A DNA stretch of 64,000 nt, taken from NCBI RefSeq assembly GCF_027595985.1, contig NC_073302.1:393318403-393382402 (forward strand). The letters run 5' to 3'. Shown here piece after piece: positions 32,385 through 44,130 of the stretch. The DNA comes from Sorex araneus. Lineage: Eukaryota; Chordata; Mammalia; Eulipotyphla; Soricidae. Below the pieces are notes generated by a model. It saw only the letters and a program-made list of their open reading frames with translations, searched no databases and was not told the DNA's origin. The position numbers were made by a program, and so were the translations under genes. Numbering within the stretch: the first letter of the stretch is position 1; every line of letters begins with the position of its first letter.

Positions 32385-32865
32385 TACTTTTTATTTTGGG
32401 AACATTGATTTACATTTTAGGGATGCAATGTTACCATACCATACCCACCAACAAAGTGCCGATATAGTGCTATGAGAGTCTACTTGACCCTTTTAGCCAT
32501 TCCTCCCCACAGTGACCTCCAGTCTAGGCTGGAATCTAAGGTTTGTTTTGGAGCTTATATCTTTTCTTTGATTTCCTACCACTTTTGAATGAGATCCTCG
32601 AGTATTTTGTCTTTCTCCTTCTGATTTATTGCTCTTAGTATTATTCCCCCATCCAATTCCATCCATATTGTAGGAAAAGATGAGATTACATCTTTTAGCT
32701 AAGTGTTATTTCATCAGGTGTAAATAATTATCACAACTTCTTTATCCACTCATGTCATTGAGTACTGAGTTGTTTGCAGATCTTGGCTATTATAAATGGC
32801 CCTGTAATAAATGCAAGTGAGTACTGATATTTTTGAATTAGTGCAGCCTTAATTTTTAATATATA
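32385..32865 (-). repeat. L1 3' region fragment (antisense)
   Basis: ATACCCACCAACAAAGTGCC, TCCATCCATATTGTAGG, CTTTATCCACTCATG and TCTTGGCTATTATAAATGGC follow the order of an inverted L1 3' region. Confidence 0.85.
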
Positions 32866-32892
32866 ACTGGTTATATAGTTTTTTTAATTACA

Positions 32893-33131
32893 TAACACAG
32901 CAGGTAGAGCATTTGTCTTGCATGCAGCTGACTTGGGTTCGATTCCTCCATCCTTCTCAGAGAGCCTGGCAAGCTACCGAGAGTATCTCTCCCACATGGT
33001 AGAGCTTGGTAAACTACCCGTGGCATATTCAATATGCCAAAAATAGTAACAAGAACTCTCACAATGGAGACGTTACTGGTACCTGCTCGAGCAAATGGAT
33101 GAACAATGGGACAACAGTGCTACAGTGCTAT
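32893..33131 (+). repeat. SINE B
   Basis: Lacks the first bases of the head (starts at AACACAGCAGG) but is otherwise complete to an ACAGTGCTACAGTGCT tail. Confidence 0.92.
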
Positions 33132-33454
33132 TAAGTGAAATAGCATGAGACCATGAATGTTTGGACAACACACATGCAATATATTTAGCAAGTGAATAAG
33201 ATTTATAATTTTAAGCATATTACAATGTGTTTTGAAAACTATGCTGTGTTCATATAGATGTGTAAATACACCTATATTTATATAGGTATACATATCTCTA
33301 TGTATGTGCTTATTTAGAAATAATGTAGAGTGGATTATTCATGATTGTTATTTTTGGGTGACAAGGTCATGGATAGTCTTTCCTTGTACACTCTGTTGAT
33401 AATTTTTCTACAAAGACCCAAGCCTTTAGAAACATGGAATTTTACAGTGGGCAC
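33132..33454 (+). other. Intron 1, no exon seen
   Basis: AT-rich sequence without signals that I recognise. Confidence 0.45.
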
Positions 33455-33670
33455 TTTAAATCCCACATCTCTCAGTTACTAGCTGTGTTGTCTTGACCAC
33501 TTTACTGTTTCTTGTTGCCTCTTGTTTCTCACCTCTAAAATGGAGATAAAAATAAATAATAATACCTACTTCTTAGAACTAAGAAGAATTGTTCTTAAAA
33601 TTGTTCTAAGGATTCAGTTTGCTTAAAATATATAATCCCTTAGAATTATTCATAAGTAGCATATTAGTTT
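33455..33670 (+). repeat. MIR remnant
   Basis: TAGCTGTGTTGTCTTGACC, CTCACCTCTAAAATGGAGAT, AAATAATAATACCTACTTC and TCTAAGGATTCAG follow the MIR consensus order over about 200 bases. Confidence 0.8.
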
Positions 33671-33849
33671 TCAATATTACTATATTTTAATAAAAATAGG
33701 TGTACATACATTGGGGCAGAACACTATACCTAGAATTCATTAGTAAAGGAAATGGTCTCCTAGAGTGTTAAGTGACTGAAACAATTAGACAAAATTTAAG
33801 GAGAAATATAATAATTATATATTTCATTTTCTCTGTACTTTTTAAGGGA

Positions 33850-34432
33850 GACTCCTAAGCAATGCTTTGGGAGCCTGTGGGTCAATTCTGAATATACTAA
33901 GCAAACTGGGCAGTTTAATTGTTGGTCTCAGCAATTCAGTACTGCTGGGGTGGGGGCACCAAAACCACACTTGGCAGTTCTTGGGAGCCTCTATTCTTAA
34001 ACCCTTTGGGATGTATTTGGGTCATACCTAGAAGTACTTAGCTTAGTCCTGGTTCTGTGTCAGGAGTAATCCCCAGTGGTGTTCAGGACCATATGCATTG
34101 CCAGAGATTGAACTTGAGTTGTCTGCATGTAGGAAAAGTACCTTAACTCCTGTACTATCTTCTCTGAACCTTGACTTTCTACTTTGGGAGACGTGTTCAA
34201 AGGTGGTGATCAGGAGGCCCAGGGTATCCTTCCAGAATATCAGCAAACTCTGTCCATGAATATTTCTGCTTAGTCCAATAAGGCAGGGGATTTCATGGGT
34301 CACCCTGGAGGTGCTTGGGGACCTCCAGGGCAGTAACTGGCAGTGCTTGGGAAATCATCTGGTGCTGCGAATCAAACCAGGGTCAACTTCATGTGGGCAT
34401 AAGCTTAAAGACCTGCACTATCTCTTTGGCCT
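33850..34432 (-). repeat. Cluster of old SOR-like SINEs
   Basis: 34003-34172 is a recognisable reverse copy (GGAGTAATCCCCAGTGGTGT, CCAGAGATTGAACTTGAG). 34290-34432 is another (GGGTCACCCTGGAGGTGC, GAATCAAACCAGGG, CTATCTCTTTGGCC). 33850-34000 looks like a third, more degraded one. Confidence 0.6.
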
Positions 34433-34439
34433 TTTACTA

Positions 34440-34740
34440 TTTTTAAGTTGAAAATAAATTACTGAGCTGAAAACCATTTTAATTAGCCATTTAAAATGGA
34501 ATTCTTTTACAGCAGTTAATATAGTAACAAGGTTTTGCAATCACCTATACCTAGTTCCAAAACATGTCTGTAATTCCAAAGTCAAACTCTGGATTCACCA
34601 TGCAGTGTATTCTCATGTCACTCTCCTTTTAGCCCCTTGTAACCACCAAGCTGAATTCTGTCTATAGATTAATATATTCTGACTGTTTCATATAATATGA
34701 TTGTATAACATCGAAATTATGTATTTTGTGCTTTATTATT
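34440..34740 (-). repeat. Old L1M 3' fragment (antisense)
   Basis: TTGCAATCACCTATACC, CCTTGTAACCACCAAGC and TTTCATATAATATGATTGTA are degraded versions of the inverted L1M blocks. Confidence 0.65.
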
Positions 34741-34840
34741 TTTATTTATTTATTAATTTTTTTATAATGTAGGAGAACTGCTATTTATTCAGCCATTGAT
34801 TAAGTTGATTGAATCAAGCATGAACTCCCCATTACTTTAA

Positions 34841-35076
34841 AGGGACTGGAGCAATAGCACAGTGGTTGGGCGTTCGCCTTTCACGCTGCCGACCCGAGTT
34901 TGATTTCTTCGCCCCTCTTGGAGAACCCGGCAAGCTACAGAGAGTATCGAGCCCACGTGGCAGAGCCTGGCAAGCTACCCGTGGTGTATTGGATATTCCA
35001 AAAACAGTAACAGTAAGTCTCTCAATGAGAGACATTACTGGTGCCCGCTCGAACAAATTGATGAGCAACGGGATGC
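34841..35076 (+). repeat. SINE B, second subfamily
   Basis: The head reads GTGGTTGGGCGTTCGCCTTT rather than the GGGTAGGGCGTTTGCC type, and the body has TATCGAGCCC and AGTCTCTCAATGAGAGAC. The same variants occur at 58511-58760, defining a subfamily. Confidence 0.92.
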
Positions 35077-36020
35077 TTATAAAAAAGTTCATATAGGAAA
35101 AATTATGAAGATTGTTCTATTTTGGCAGGAGCCATTAAGATATTCTACAGGATATCACTAACATGTTGTTAAATTTGGGTGATGTGACCTTTGGTATATA
35201 CATATATATATGAAAATATGTATATATTCATATAAATATTTCCCTCTATAATTTGTTGCTTACTATCTGAACCCCATCAAATGTGGTGTGGTAATTATGG
35301 GGAACGGGTATGGAGTATTTTATGATATGTTTTGTGGCCTCGTAGTCCAGAAGTATGTTTACTCATACGTGAGGCTCTGTGCAAGCGCGGGGGGAGCGAC
35401 CATGAGTGTGGCAGTGGTTGGGTTGTGGAGGTTTTTGGCCGCCACAGCTGGGTTCCCTGGGGCAGAGAGGGTTCTCACCCGCTCCCCTCTGGGGCACCCT
35501 GGTGAAGACAGTGTGTAGCGGGGTCAGGACATTTTGTGGCACTCTCTTGCTGGAGTTTTTAGTTTATAGTCCCTGGGTCTTGACCGTTAATGAGATTACA
35601 TGGCACCAGGGGTAGTTTGTGGGTGTGACTGCCAAGCTACTGGAAAACTGGGAACCTGGGGGGAGGAGGCCCAGTCCCGATCCAAGTGGGCCTGGAACTC
35701 TCAGTCATGGGTTCCCACCTACCTCTGTGCTACAGACTCTAACTGTGTCTTTTGATCTCTTTTGACATTTATGGGTCTCTGAAATAAGGCCAATAAATGA
35801 GCTTGTATAGCTGAGCTGGAGGTGGTTTGTGGGTGTGTCTCCTACATACCTAACTTTTGGCTGTTTAATTTCCTGGTAAACTTGGCCCCAAGTTGTTGGG
35901 GCCTGGCACAGCAGCAATTTTGAGGTATCTGGAAGTCTGAAGGCACCATCAGGCTGCTGATGCACTTGCCCCACAGGTACAGATTGACCTGCTGGTGGCA
36001 CCATACCCCGATGCATTTTC
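35077..36020. repeat. Repeat module related to 18660-19800
   Basis: Shares GCCATTAAG..TTCTA, TATCACTAACATGTTGTTAA, ATATTTCCCTCT and CATCAAATGTGGT with the earlier copy. A GC-rich unit from 35369 follows (GTGGTTGGGTTGTGGAGG, GCTCCCCTCTGGGGCACCC). Open frames show no domain. Confidence 0.6.
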
Positions 36021-36029
36021 CTTTTTGAC

Positions 36030-36620
36030 TGGCATAGTGTTTTGGAAGTTTATCTATATGATAGTTTATATAGATACTTCATTACTTAAGCACCTCATTC
36101 CTTTGATGGCTGATTAATAGTTTGGTCTACGTATAAATCACAATTTGCCTATTCATTCATTTACTGATGGGTACTTAGATTATTTCTACATTTTGTGAAT
36201 AGTACTCTTATGTATATATAGTGTCTTCTATTAAATAATAGTTTCTTCTAATAATAGAAGTATCTTCATCTTGAAAATACAGAAATGCAAATAATTCCAC
36301 TTTGATTTTGTGTAGACCCTTTATATACTCTTAATGCATTTGTACAATATATAAAAACATATGCATAAAAATATAGCTTTGTATGAAATTTGTCTTAAGT
36401 TGGTGATCATATTTTGCATTCTGTCTTATGGACAGATTTACCATTTGACCTTTTTTGGGTATTTTCTAATGGCTATAGGAATATGGTACATCATGGTTTT
36501 TATAAATAATTTTACTAATACATAGTCTTCAAAGTTTAGCTTTTGTTCCCTATTTTCAGTAAAGCTATGGTGAATATCCCCTTATAAAAAATACAGCTTC
36601 TCTGTTTTCTAGGAATATAA
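36030..36620 (-). repeat. Old LINE 3' fragment (antisense)
   Basis: TTCATTCATTTACTGATGGG followed by TACTTAGATTATTTCTACA is the inverted L1 block for an A-tail-proximal region. The rest is weak. Confidence 0.5.
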
Positions 36621-37090
36621 TATTTGGCCGAGAATTGTTTTTTCTCAAAGATTTTATGTAGTTATTTATTTATATGTTTGTCTCCCGAGCAGTACTGTGA
36701 TAGGGAGACATGCTGTCCTAGGGATTGAATCTCTGTGCATTTTATAAAAATGAAATTATGTTATACTGATTATATTATGAGCATATTGCTTTATGAAGGG
36801 TATTTATATATACAGTTTGAAATACATGCATAGAATTTCCCTGAATGAATGTATTACAATGTACTGTAGCATTTCTCCAATGCAGATACTTAGAATGCTT
36901 TCTACTGCTTGCTATGGTTATGTAATAAACATCACAGCTATATCTTAATATCAATTTTATATGTTTATCTAGTTTTCTAAAAATAAAATATATCTAGTTC
37001 TTAAATCTTGTAAGTTTATTTCTTTTTGAGAAATGAAATGCCATGAATATAGTTTATATTGTTAATTAAAATTTAATGCATTTAATTAAA
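36621..37090 (+). other. Intron 1, no exon seen
   Basis: AT-rich. It may include further degraded LINE sequence. Confidence 0.4.
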
Positions 37091-37322
37091 TCACTGTCAC
37101 TGTCATTCCATTGTTCATCAATTTGCTTGAGTGGGCACCAGTAACGTCTCCATTGTGAGACTTGTTACTGTTTTGGCATATCAAATATGCCACGAGTAGC
37201 TTGCCAGGCTCTGCTGTGGGGGCTAGATACTCTCGGTAGCTTGCCAGAGGGGCAGAGGAATGGAACCCGGGTTGGCCGCATGCAAGGCAAACGCCCTACC
37301 CACTGTGCTATCACTCCAGCCC
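37091..37322 (-). repeat. SINE B
   Basis: Full reverse copy. The tail is CACTGTCACTGTCATTCC and the head ends TATCACTCCAGCCC. A few bases are lost around the central TTGCCAGAGGGGC. Confidence 0.93.
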
Positions 37323-37542
37323 TTTAATAAAAATCTAAATATGTACTTGAATACACATATATATAAAGAGTTGTATATATTTGTATATATATAGTTCATC
37401 TTTCTATTTCATTCTGTGGCAGTTCATACTCTACTTAATTTTCTTGACTTTGAAAAGCAAATTTGAGAATGCCAAAGGGATTAGAATTATCAAAAATTTG
37501 CTTATGATTCTCTTAGAAGATGATTTCTTGGATTGCTTTTTT

Positions 37543-37850
37543 TAAAATTGAATCACTGTGAGATACACAGTTACAAGGTTATTAATGATTTGGTTTCAGT
37601 TGTACAATGTTCCATCACTCATCACCTCACCAGTGTACATTTTTCCACCACCAATGTCCACAGTTTCCTTCCTGTTCCCCTCCCTTCAGCCTACCTCAGT
37701 TATTATACAATTAATAAAAATAATTGGAACATGACTATCAATTATTTGGGCATTGATATGTTTTTTATGGTTTTCGTTTTGTGTTTCCTTGCAAACATTA
37801 AAACTCTTTAACCTAGATCTTTATAATTTGATCTGTGAGGATGGATAATC
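37543..37850 (-). repeat. L1 3' tail (antisense)
   Basis: AATTGAATCACTGTGAGATA begins the inverted tail. TGTACAATGTTCCATCACTC and CCACCACCAATGTCCACAG follow. Confidence 0.85.
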
Positions 37851-38560
37851 TTATTCTGACAATACAAATATTGTTTGGGACTAAATGATTCTTAAGTGCT
37901 AACTCGCACAATAACTTTATTATCATAACTGCTTGAAAGATGATGTCTATCTGAATCTCTTGGAGGTTAAGAATTCATTTTCTACCTGTTAGCTTTTGTG
38001 CATTTAGATTTGCCTCAAATTTCAGTGTCTTAGTGAATCACTAAGCACAGAAAAGGGCACACCGCTAATTTAGGAAACACATAAACGTGTGAGGATAATC
38101 ACACCTTCTGAGAGAGAGAGATTGTTGCCTGAAAAGGAAATTGCTGTTGTTATTTCGAGTGCTGAAATGAAGAAACAGGCCAGTTCAGACCTGTGTTAAC
38201 TCTCAACCCACTTAAAGAAAATCTATTGTGATGAGCACATCCTGAAATAAGAAATATACAGCTCACTATTTCAGTAGAAAGAGATTTCTCATTTTCAAAG
38301 GATTTGGAGCAGGAGGACTTTTGATTTAGAGCTATCACGATGAGTTGTCAGTGAGGAATTAAATAGTTTCTTTCTTGAAAAACTTTAGGGCATAGCTGGG
38401 ATTAGAGTTGGTGTCAAGTGACTTCAAAAACAGATAACTGTGTGTAGTTGGGATATAGTGTTGCAGTTTACAATTAGTTTGTTTGTGGTCCTAGAGATTG
38501 ATAGACAATCTTGATAAAGATTGTTTGATAAACGAATAAAGTAAAAAAAAAGGCAGGCTT
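37851..38560 (+). other. Intron 1, no exon seen
   Basis: Single-copy-looking sequence with a short GAGAGAGAGA run near 38111. Confidence 0.5.
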
Positions 38561-38564
38561 AATT

Positions 38565-38860
38565 TTTTTTTTTTTATTAGTGAATCACTGTGAGGTACAA
38601 TTACAGACTTACAAACTTTTGTGCTTGCATTTCAGTCATACAATGGTCAAGTACCCATCCCTCCACCAGTACCCATTTGCCACCGCCCTTGGTCCCAGCA
38701 TCTGTCCCACCACCCCCACCCTGTCCTCTCCACCCCACCCCACTTCCGTGGCAGGGCATTCCCTTTTGCTCTCTCTCTCCTTTTGAGTGTTTTGGTTTGC
38801 AGTAGAGGTATTAAGTGGCCATCATGTTGGTTTTATGTATATTGTTAATATGTTTCAAAA
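38565..38860 (-). repeat. L1 3' tail (antisense)
   Basis: Poly(T), TGAATCACTGTGAGGTAC, ATACAATGGTCAAGTACCCA, a C-rich block (G-rich on the element strand) and a short CT run, as in other copies. Confidence 0.88.
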
Positions 38861-38863
38861 TGA

Positions 38864-39108
38864 TCACTGTCACTGTCACTGTCATCCTGTTGCTTATCGA
38901 TTTGCTCAAGCGGGCACCAGTAGCATCTCCAATGTGGTACTTGTTGCTACTGTTTTTGGCATATTGAATATGCCGCAGGTAGCTTGCCAGGCTTTGCTGT
39001 GGGGGTGGGATACTCTTGGTAGCTTGCTGGGCTCTCTGAGAGGGTTGGAGGAATCGAACCTGGGTCGGCCATATGCAAGGCGAATGCCCTACTACTGTGC
39101 TATCGCTC
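38864..39108 (-). repeat. SINE B
   Basis: Full reverse copy whose tail is three CACTGT repeats. It abuts the L1 tail at its left end. Confidence 0.93.
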
Positions 39109-39359
39109 AGAATTTAAAATATGCTGCATGGCTATTTCCTGGTAAGTCTGTGGAGTCATTATATTCAGATGCACCACTCACTAATATGGGATTCAAGTCA
39201 TGGTAGCTACTTTATTTTTACAGTACTGTAAAAAAAAACCCTTTTGTTATTATTACTTTTTAATACACATACACAGAGCTGCCTATTTTTTTGAGTTGTT
39301 ATTATATTTTAAATTTTGTTAGTTGCCTTTCAAAGTCAACCTTTCATTTTTAAGAATAT

Positions 39360-39510
39360 GGAAGTAGTGATATATTGGTCCCTATATTAAAATATATTTA
39401 GTACATTAAATATATACTATAAATATATAGTAATACATATAATTACCATAATTAATATATAGTAATTATATATAAATATATATTTTAATGCATTAAATAT
39501 ATATATACAA
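39360..39510. repeat. AT-rich low-complexity tract
   Basis: Overlapping TATA and AATATAT runs with short mirrored segments. Almost no G or C. Confidence 0.8.
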
Positions 39511-39574
39511 GTCAAAATTTGAGTTGCATTTGTGCATTTTATTCATTCATTTGTATTTGTATTTATTTTTCATC

Positions 39575-40190
39575 AGAGTGTAAGCTTGGGGGATACTATG
39601 TTATTATACCACAGTCACCACCAAAGTGCCCCTATGCCTCCACCATCGCCTCTAGGACCCTTCCTATTCACTCCCACATCTTCATAACCTCAGTTCTGTC
39701 ATCACAATCCTGTGGTTTGTTTCATTGGACTTTTCTAGTCCTCTTTTTTTTTTAAAAAAAAATGACACTTAGACTAAGATCATGTTGTGTTCTGTGTTTT
39801 TAATTTGTTTATTTTGTTTTTAGGTCACACCCAGCTGTACTCAGGTATTACTTCATGCTCTGCTCTCAGGGATGACTCCTAGTGAGTTTGGGGGACCCTA
39901 TGGGATGCCAAGGATAAAACCTACATCAGCTATATGCAAAGCACTTGCCATACCTGCTGTACTATCTCTTCAGCCCATGAGTTCCCGATTCAGACTGTCC
40001 TTAGCATGACCCCCTCCAGTTCCCTCTATTCTGTAGCAAGACAATAATTAAGCTGACTAATATTCCATTCTACATATGGAAACTAGATTTTTATCCAACT
40101 GTGCATATATAATGTATAATGTTTTATGTACATATATATACATTCCTTAAATAACCATCACAAAGTAATAAATGTACCCATCACCCCATA
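39575..40190 (-). repeat. L1 3' region (antisense), split by a SINE
   Basis: CACAGTCACCACCAAAGTGC and the following blocks precede the SINE. AGCATGACCCCCTCCAGTTC, TTCTGTAGCAAGACAATAAT and TGACTAATATTCCATTCTAC follow it, giving one interrupted element. Confidence 0.7.
39816..39976 (-). repeat. SINE A, moderately old
   Basis: TAGGTCACACCCAGCTGTAC, GGGGGACCCTATGGGATGCC and CTATCTCTTCAGCCC in reverse order. It is inserted in the L1 fragment. Confidence 0.8.
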
Positions 40191-40344
40191 ATTTCCTCAC
40201 TTTTGAGTGAATTGGATATTTTCTGCACATACAATTTTGTTTTTCATTTTCTCATTGCTAATACAATTTTGTATTTAGGAACCAAGAATTAATTATAATG
40301 GATAGAGCCGGAATTTGCTTATTTATTATATTAAATAATTGATT

Positions 40345-40886
40345 CTGGACCCAAGGCTGAGATCTCCTAGCCTGCTCAGATTGGGACTGGGCCTTCTCCA
40401 CCCAGACACCCCATTTTCCAGTAGCATGGTAGCCACACCCACAAACTGCCCCTGGTGCCTTGTAATCCCACCAATGACCAACATCCAGAGACTCTAAGAC
40501 CAAGCTCCCGAAAGCCTTGTTCTCCCTCTTGAAGAACCTGACAAGCTACCAAGAGTCTATTGCCCGTAGGGAGAGCTTTGCAAGCTCCCCATGGCATATT
40601 CATATCCCCAATACAGTAAAAGATATATACATACCTCTTGGAGAGCCTGGCAAGCTACCTAGAGTATCCCGCCCACATGGCAGAGCCTGGCAAGCTACCC
40701 GTGGGTATTCAATATGCAAAAAACAGTAATGATAGGTGTCATTCCCCTGACCCTGAAAGAGCCTCCAATCGTTGGGAAAGACAGTAAGGAGAGGCTGCTA
40801 AAATCTCAGGGCTGAGTGTAATAGAGACATTACTGGTGCCCGTTCGAGTAAATAGATGAACAACGGGATGACAGTGATACAGTGAA
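40345..40886 (+). repeat. Composite SINE-B-related retroelement, copy 2
   Basis: Colinear with 370-937. A 5' non-SINE section (GGACTGGGCC, CCAGTAGCATGGTAG, CCACACCCAC) is followed by two SINE-B core units (about 40516-40620 and 40630-40730). Then come the extra section CCCTGACCCTGAAAGAGCCT and TCAGGGCTGAGTG, and a GTTACTGG-like segment with a CAGTGATACAGTGA tail. There is no tRNA head. Confidence 0.75.
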
Positions 40887-41880
40887 TTAAAACTTAAATG
40901 TAAAAACATATACTTACTGTTCCTTACTTCACTCAGGATGACCTAGTTGTGATTGTATATAAAATAGAGTAATACAGGTGCACTGGAAATTCTGCATGTA
41001 AACTGATTTGAAGCCATTATCTTTAGCTTTTTATTATAGCTACAGCTTAACAAAATCTAGTACTACTAGGTAATTATATGCAATTACCATTTATTTAAGC
41101 ATTTTACTATGTGAAGTTTTTATTATATTAATTTAAATATAAGTAATTATACAGTTAATAAAGTTCTTGTTAGGAAATGTAAATTGTAAATGGAAACTTT
41201 TACCATATACATTTAATTACATTATTGGGTGTAGTTTGGTTTTTTAAGTTATGACAGGCACTGAATTATCAAATAATGATAGCTTGTTCCTTGGGAGTAA
41301 CAGAGCCTCTATTTACACATTTTGTCAGTTAGTCAAAACGTAACTTTATTTTTTTTTGGTGTGTTTCTTCTTGAAGACATTATTTCACTTATATTGTCAA
41401 TGAGAAAATATCAAAGTCATGACCAACAGCACTACAACTCACTGCTGAAGAAGTTTATTTATTTTCTTATTTTTTCCCCATAAAATTTCACAACTTTCTA
41501 GGAAATACCAGAAGCTCTTCACCATGCATAGGAACATTTTAAAGGGCAAAGTCACCCACGTAAAACAAAATTATGCAAAATAAATGACAGAAAATATGCT
41601 GTAAAAGACACGTTTATAATAGTAACTGAAACAGTAAGAAAGCATGACATGTCCTGTGACCCAGCTAGGACTATGCATGTGGGGTGAATAAAATTTTTTA
41701 CTGCTCTTTGCATGTCTGTGAGTGCTGGTAAAAGTACCAGAGGATGGATTTGGGATGTTTCAAGTAATTTTACCCAGCAGAAGAATTCACAAATATGGTA
41801 CCTATAAATAATAAGAATCTACTATAGTTTTTTTTGAGTATGCATTTTTATAAAACAGAATAGAATTAAAACAAAATTTT
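40887..41880 (+). other. Intron 1, no exon seen
   Basis: AT-rich single-copy-looking sequence. Confidence 0.5.
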
Positions 41881-41884
41881 TTTT

Positions 41885-42120
41885 GGAGTTGTTTAAATTT
41901 ATTTTTGATGGATTATCTTATGAAGATAATGCAACATGATTGTAAGGATGGCATTGCCACACATGTCTGCCTACACCATTGTCCCCCGAAGCTCCCCATT
42001 ATCTTCTTTGTCATCTGCTTCTCCTTTACTTATCCCAGATGACACATCTTAGTATGACAAATTCACATATCTGTCCAATACTTTCTCACTATCCCTCTCC
42101 TATAACATAGAAAAATATGA
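41885..42120 (-). repeat. L1 3' tail variant (antisense)
   Basis: GGATGGCATTGCCACACATG, CCATTGTCCCCCGAAGC and CCAGATGACACATCTTAGT fit a diverged inverted L1 tail. Weaker than the other copies. Confidence 0.5.
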
Positions 42121-42171
42121 AGATTTTAGGAGAAATAAAAATTACACTTGCTAATGGTTACGATTATTTGG

Positions 42172-42304
42172 GGACTAAAGAGAGTACAGGAGTTAAGGTG
42201 CTCCGTTTGCATGCAGAAGTTCCCATGAGGTCTCTAGGCGCTTCCAGGAGTGATTTCTAAGTACTTCTAAGTATTGTCCAATTCTACCTTCCCACCAGAA
42301 AAGA
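42172..42304 (+). repeat. Old SOR-like SINE
   Basis: GAGAGTACAGGAGTTAAGGT, GCATGCAGAAGTTCCCATG and CTTCCAGGAGTGATTTCTAA in family order. Confidence 0.55.
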
Positions 42305-43996
42305 TTATTTTTAGTTTAATTTATGAAACTTTAGTTTGATAGTGTGTGAGAGATTTTAATATATCTTTGTGACAGTTATTTTCATTTTGTTGCAGAGGCT
42401 TTTGTTAGCATTTTGTTTGCTGAGATATATAACCTCATTTCGAATATCTGTATTTTTGCCATTGGATCAATGGGGACAATCACTCAAGCTTGGGTTAATA
42501 TCTTGTATTTTATTAGCTTCTTGCAGTTGTATATGAACTCTGATACAGAGCTGACTCTTGGTCGTTTTGTATAAATATATTATGCTAATAGGTACATTAT
42601 CTTTTGAAAGATTGGATGTGAAGGTCTGGAAGCACAAGGTACAGGGAGTAAATAGCAGAGCTGATGAATTTGCTATATCTTTTGTGTTATACTTTATGGT
42701 ATCATTACCACATTTGATTTTGTGCTTTTCTTCCTTTCTTTTAAAGCCAGCTTTAATTATGTGTATGTGGGGGGTGGGGTGAGGGAGGCCAATTCACTGG
42801 AGGATTCTAAGCCATTAAATTTCCTTGATTTTAGCCCGGTGTTTTATTCCATGATCAATTCAGCAGTGACAGACTTTATGACTTTCTTCTAAAAACAGTT
42901 GCAGATTTAAAGCTACCATTTGCCAAAGGATTCATTTTAGAAAGAAGTTTTGTTATACCATGTTCATTATAGCTGTAATGTTCTTTTAACTATTTACATT
43001 AATGTATAGGAGTCTATATCAGATTTGGTCTCCCTCACATTTTTATTGTATTACATACATGGTCTAAATGCAAAACTGTGTAATAGTTCAGGAAAACTAG
43101 GTATAATATAATTGAATCAAAAATTACTAATTTCATATTATAAGGGTATATATATATAATTCTGTAGCTATTAGCTACATGTAATTATTGATCAGTTGAA
43201 ATATAGTCCAAACTGAATATGCAAGTATAAAATAAATATTGAATATATACATAATTTCGCAAAAATAAAAGAATAAATTCCTGCTAATATTTTATATGTG
43301 TTTTAGTGATGTTAGGTTAAGATATTAAAGTTAACCTTGCTGTTTGTTGTAACATTTTCAGTGAGCCACTAGAAATTTAAAATTACATATGTGATTTACA
43401 TTTGTAGCTTACATTATATTTCTGTTGGATACTATGCAGTATACAATTGTTATTGATGTTATGTTGCCTGTTTTAAAGGAATAGACTCTCTTCTTTCATC
43501 TTTCCTTTTGTAAATATACCCGTAATGTTATCCTGTTGGGTAGAAGATAAAAAAATATGACAAACTTATTCAATGATAAATTCCCTAAGGATCCAACAAT
43601 CAAATTTTTCATCGTGGGTAGTTGTAATGCACTTCTGTAAAAGCTCCCAGGATACCAAATTAGTAAAAGGCAATGAAGCCATATTTTTATGGTAGAGCTA
43701 AGTCATTTGTTAATTTTGAGAACTGACCCGAACTGAAATAAATATGGCTTGTGAATGTTAAAAGGAGTTTGAAATAAATGTCAGATATCCATTTTTTGGT
43801 AGAGCTTCTTTTAAAATTTGTTTCATTAGTCAATAAAAATGCAGTATTACCAGTATACCCCAGTATTCTGAATGTAAAAAGCTGGATTGAATCCAGAAAA
43901 TGTTCTATCTTTTATTTTCTTGATATAGCAACAGCACATTTATTTGCAAATGTGTTTTGTGGTGATAGTTAAAACATCTTAAAAATTCCTTGTTAT
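42305..43996 (+). other. Intron 1, no exon seen
   Basis: About 1.7 kb of AT-rich single-copy-looking sequence. A GT/GGGG run lies near 42762-42784. Confidence 0.5.
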
Positions 43997-44120
43997 TGGG
44001 GTTTTTGGTGGTGGAATATGGGCACTGGTGAATGGATGGGCGTTTGAATATTGTATAACTGAGACATAAACCTGAGAACTTTGTAACTTTCCACATGGTG
44101 ATTCAATAAAAATTAAAAAA
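43997..44120 (+). repeat. Short L1 3' tail insertion (sense) with TSD
   Basis: A 124-bp 5'-truncated tail: GGCACTGGTGAATGGATGGG, GAATATTGTATAACTGAGAC, GGTGATTCAATAAA then A-rich. The duplication TCCTTGTTAT lies at 43987-43996 and 44121-44130. AATAAA here is a potential sense polyadenylation signal. Confidence 0.92.
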
Positions 44121-44130
44121 TCCTTGTTAT

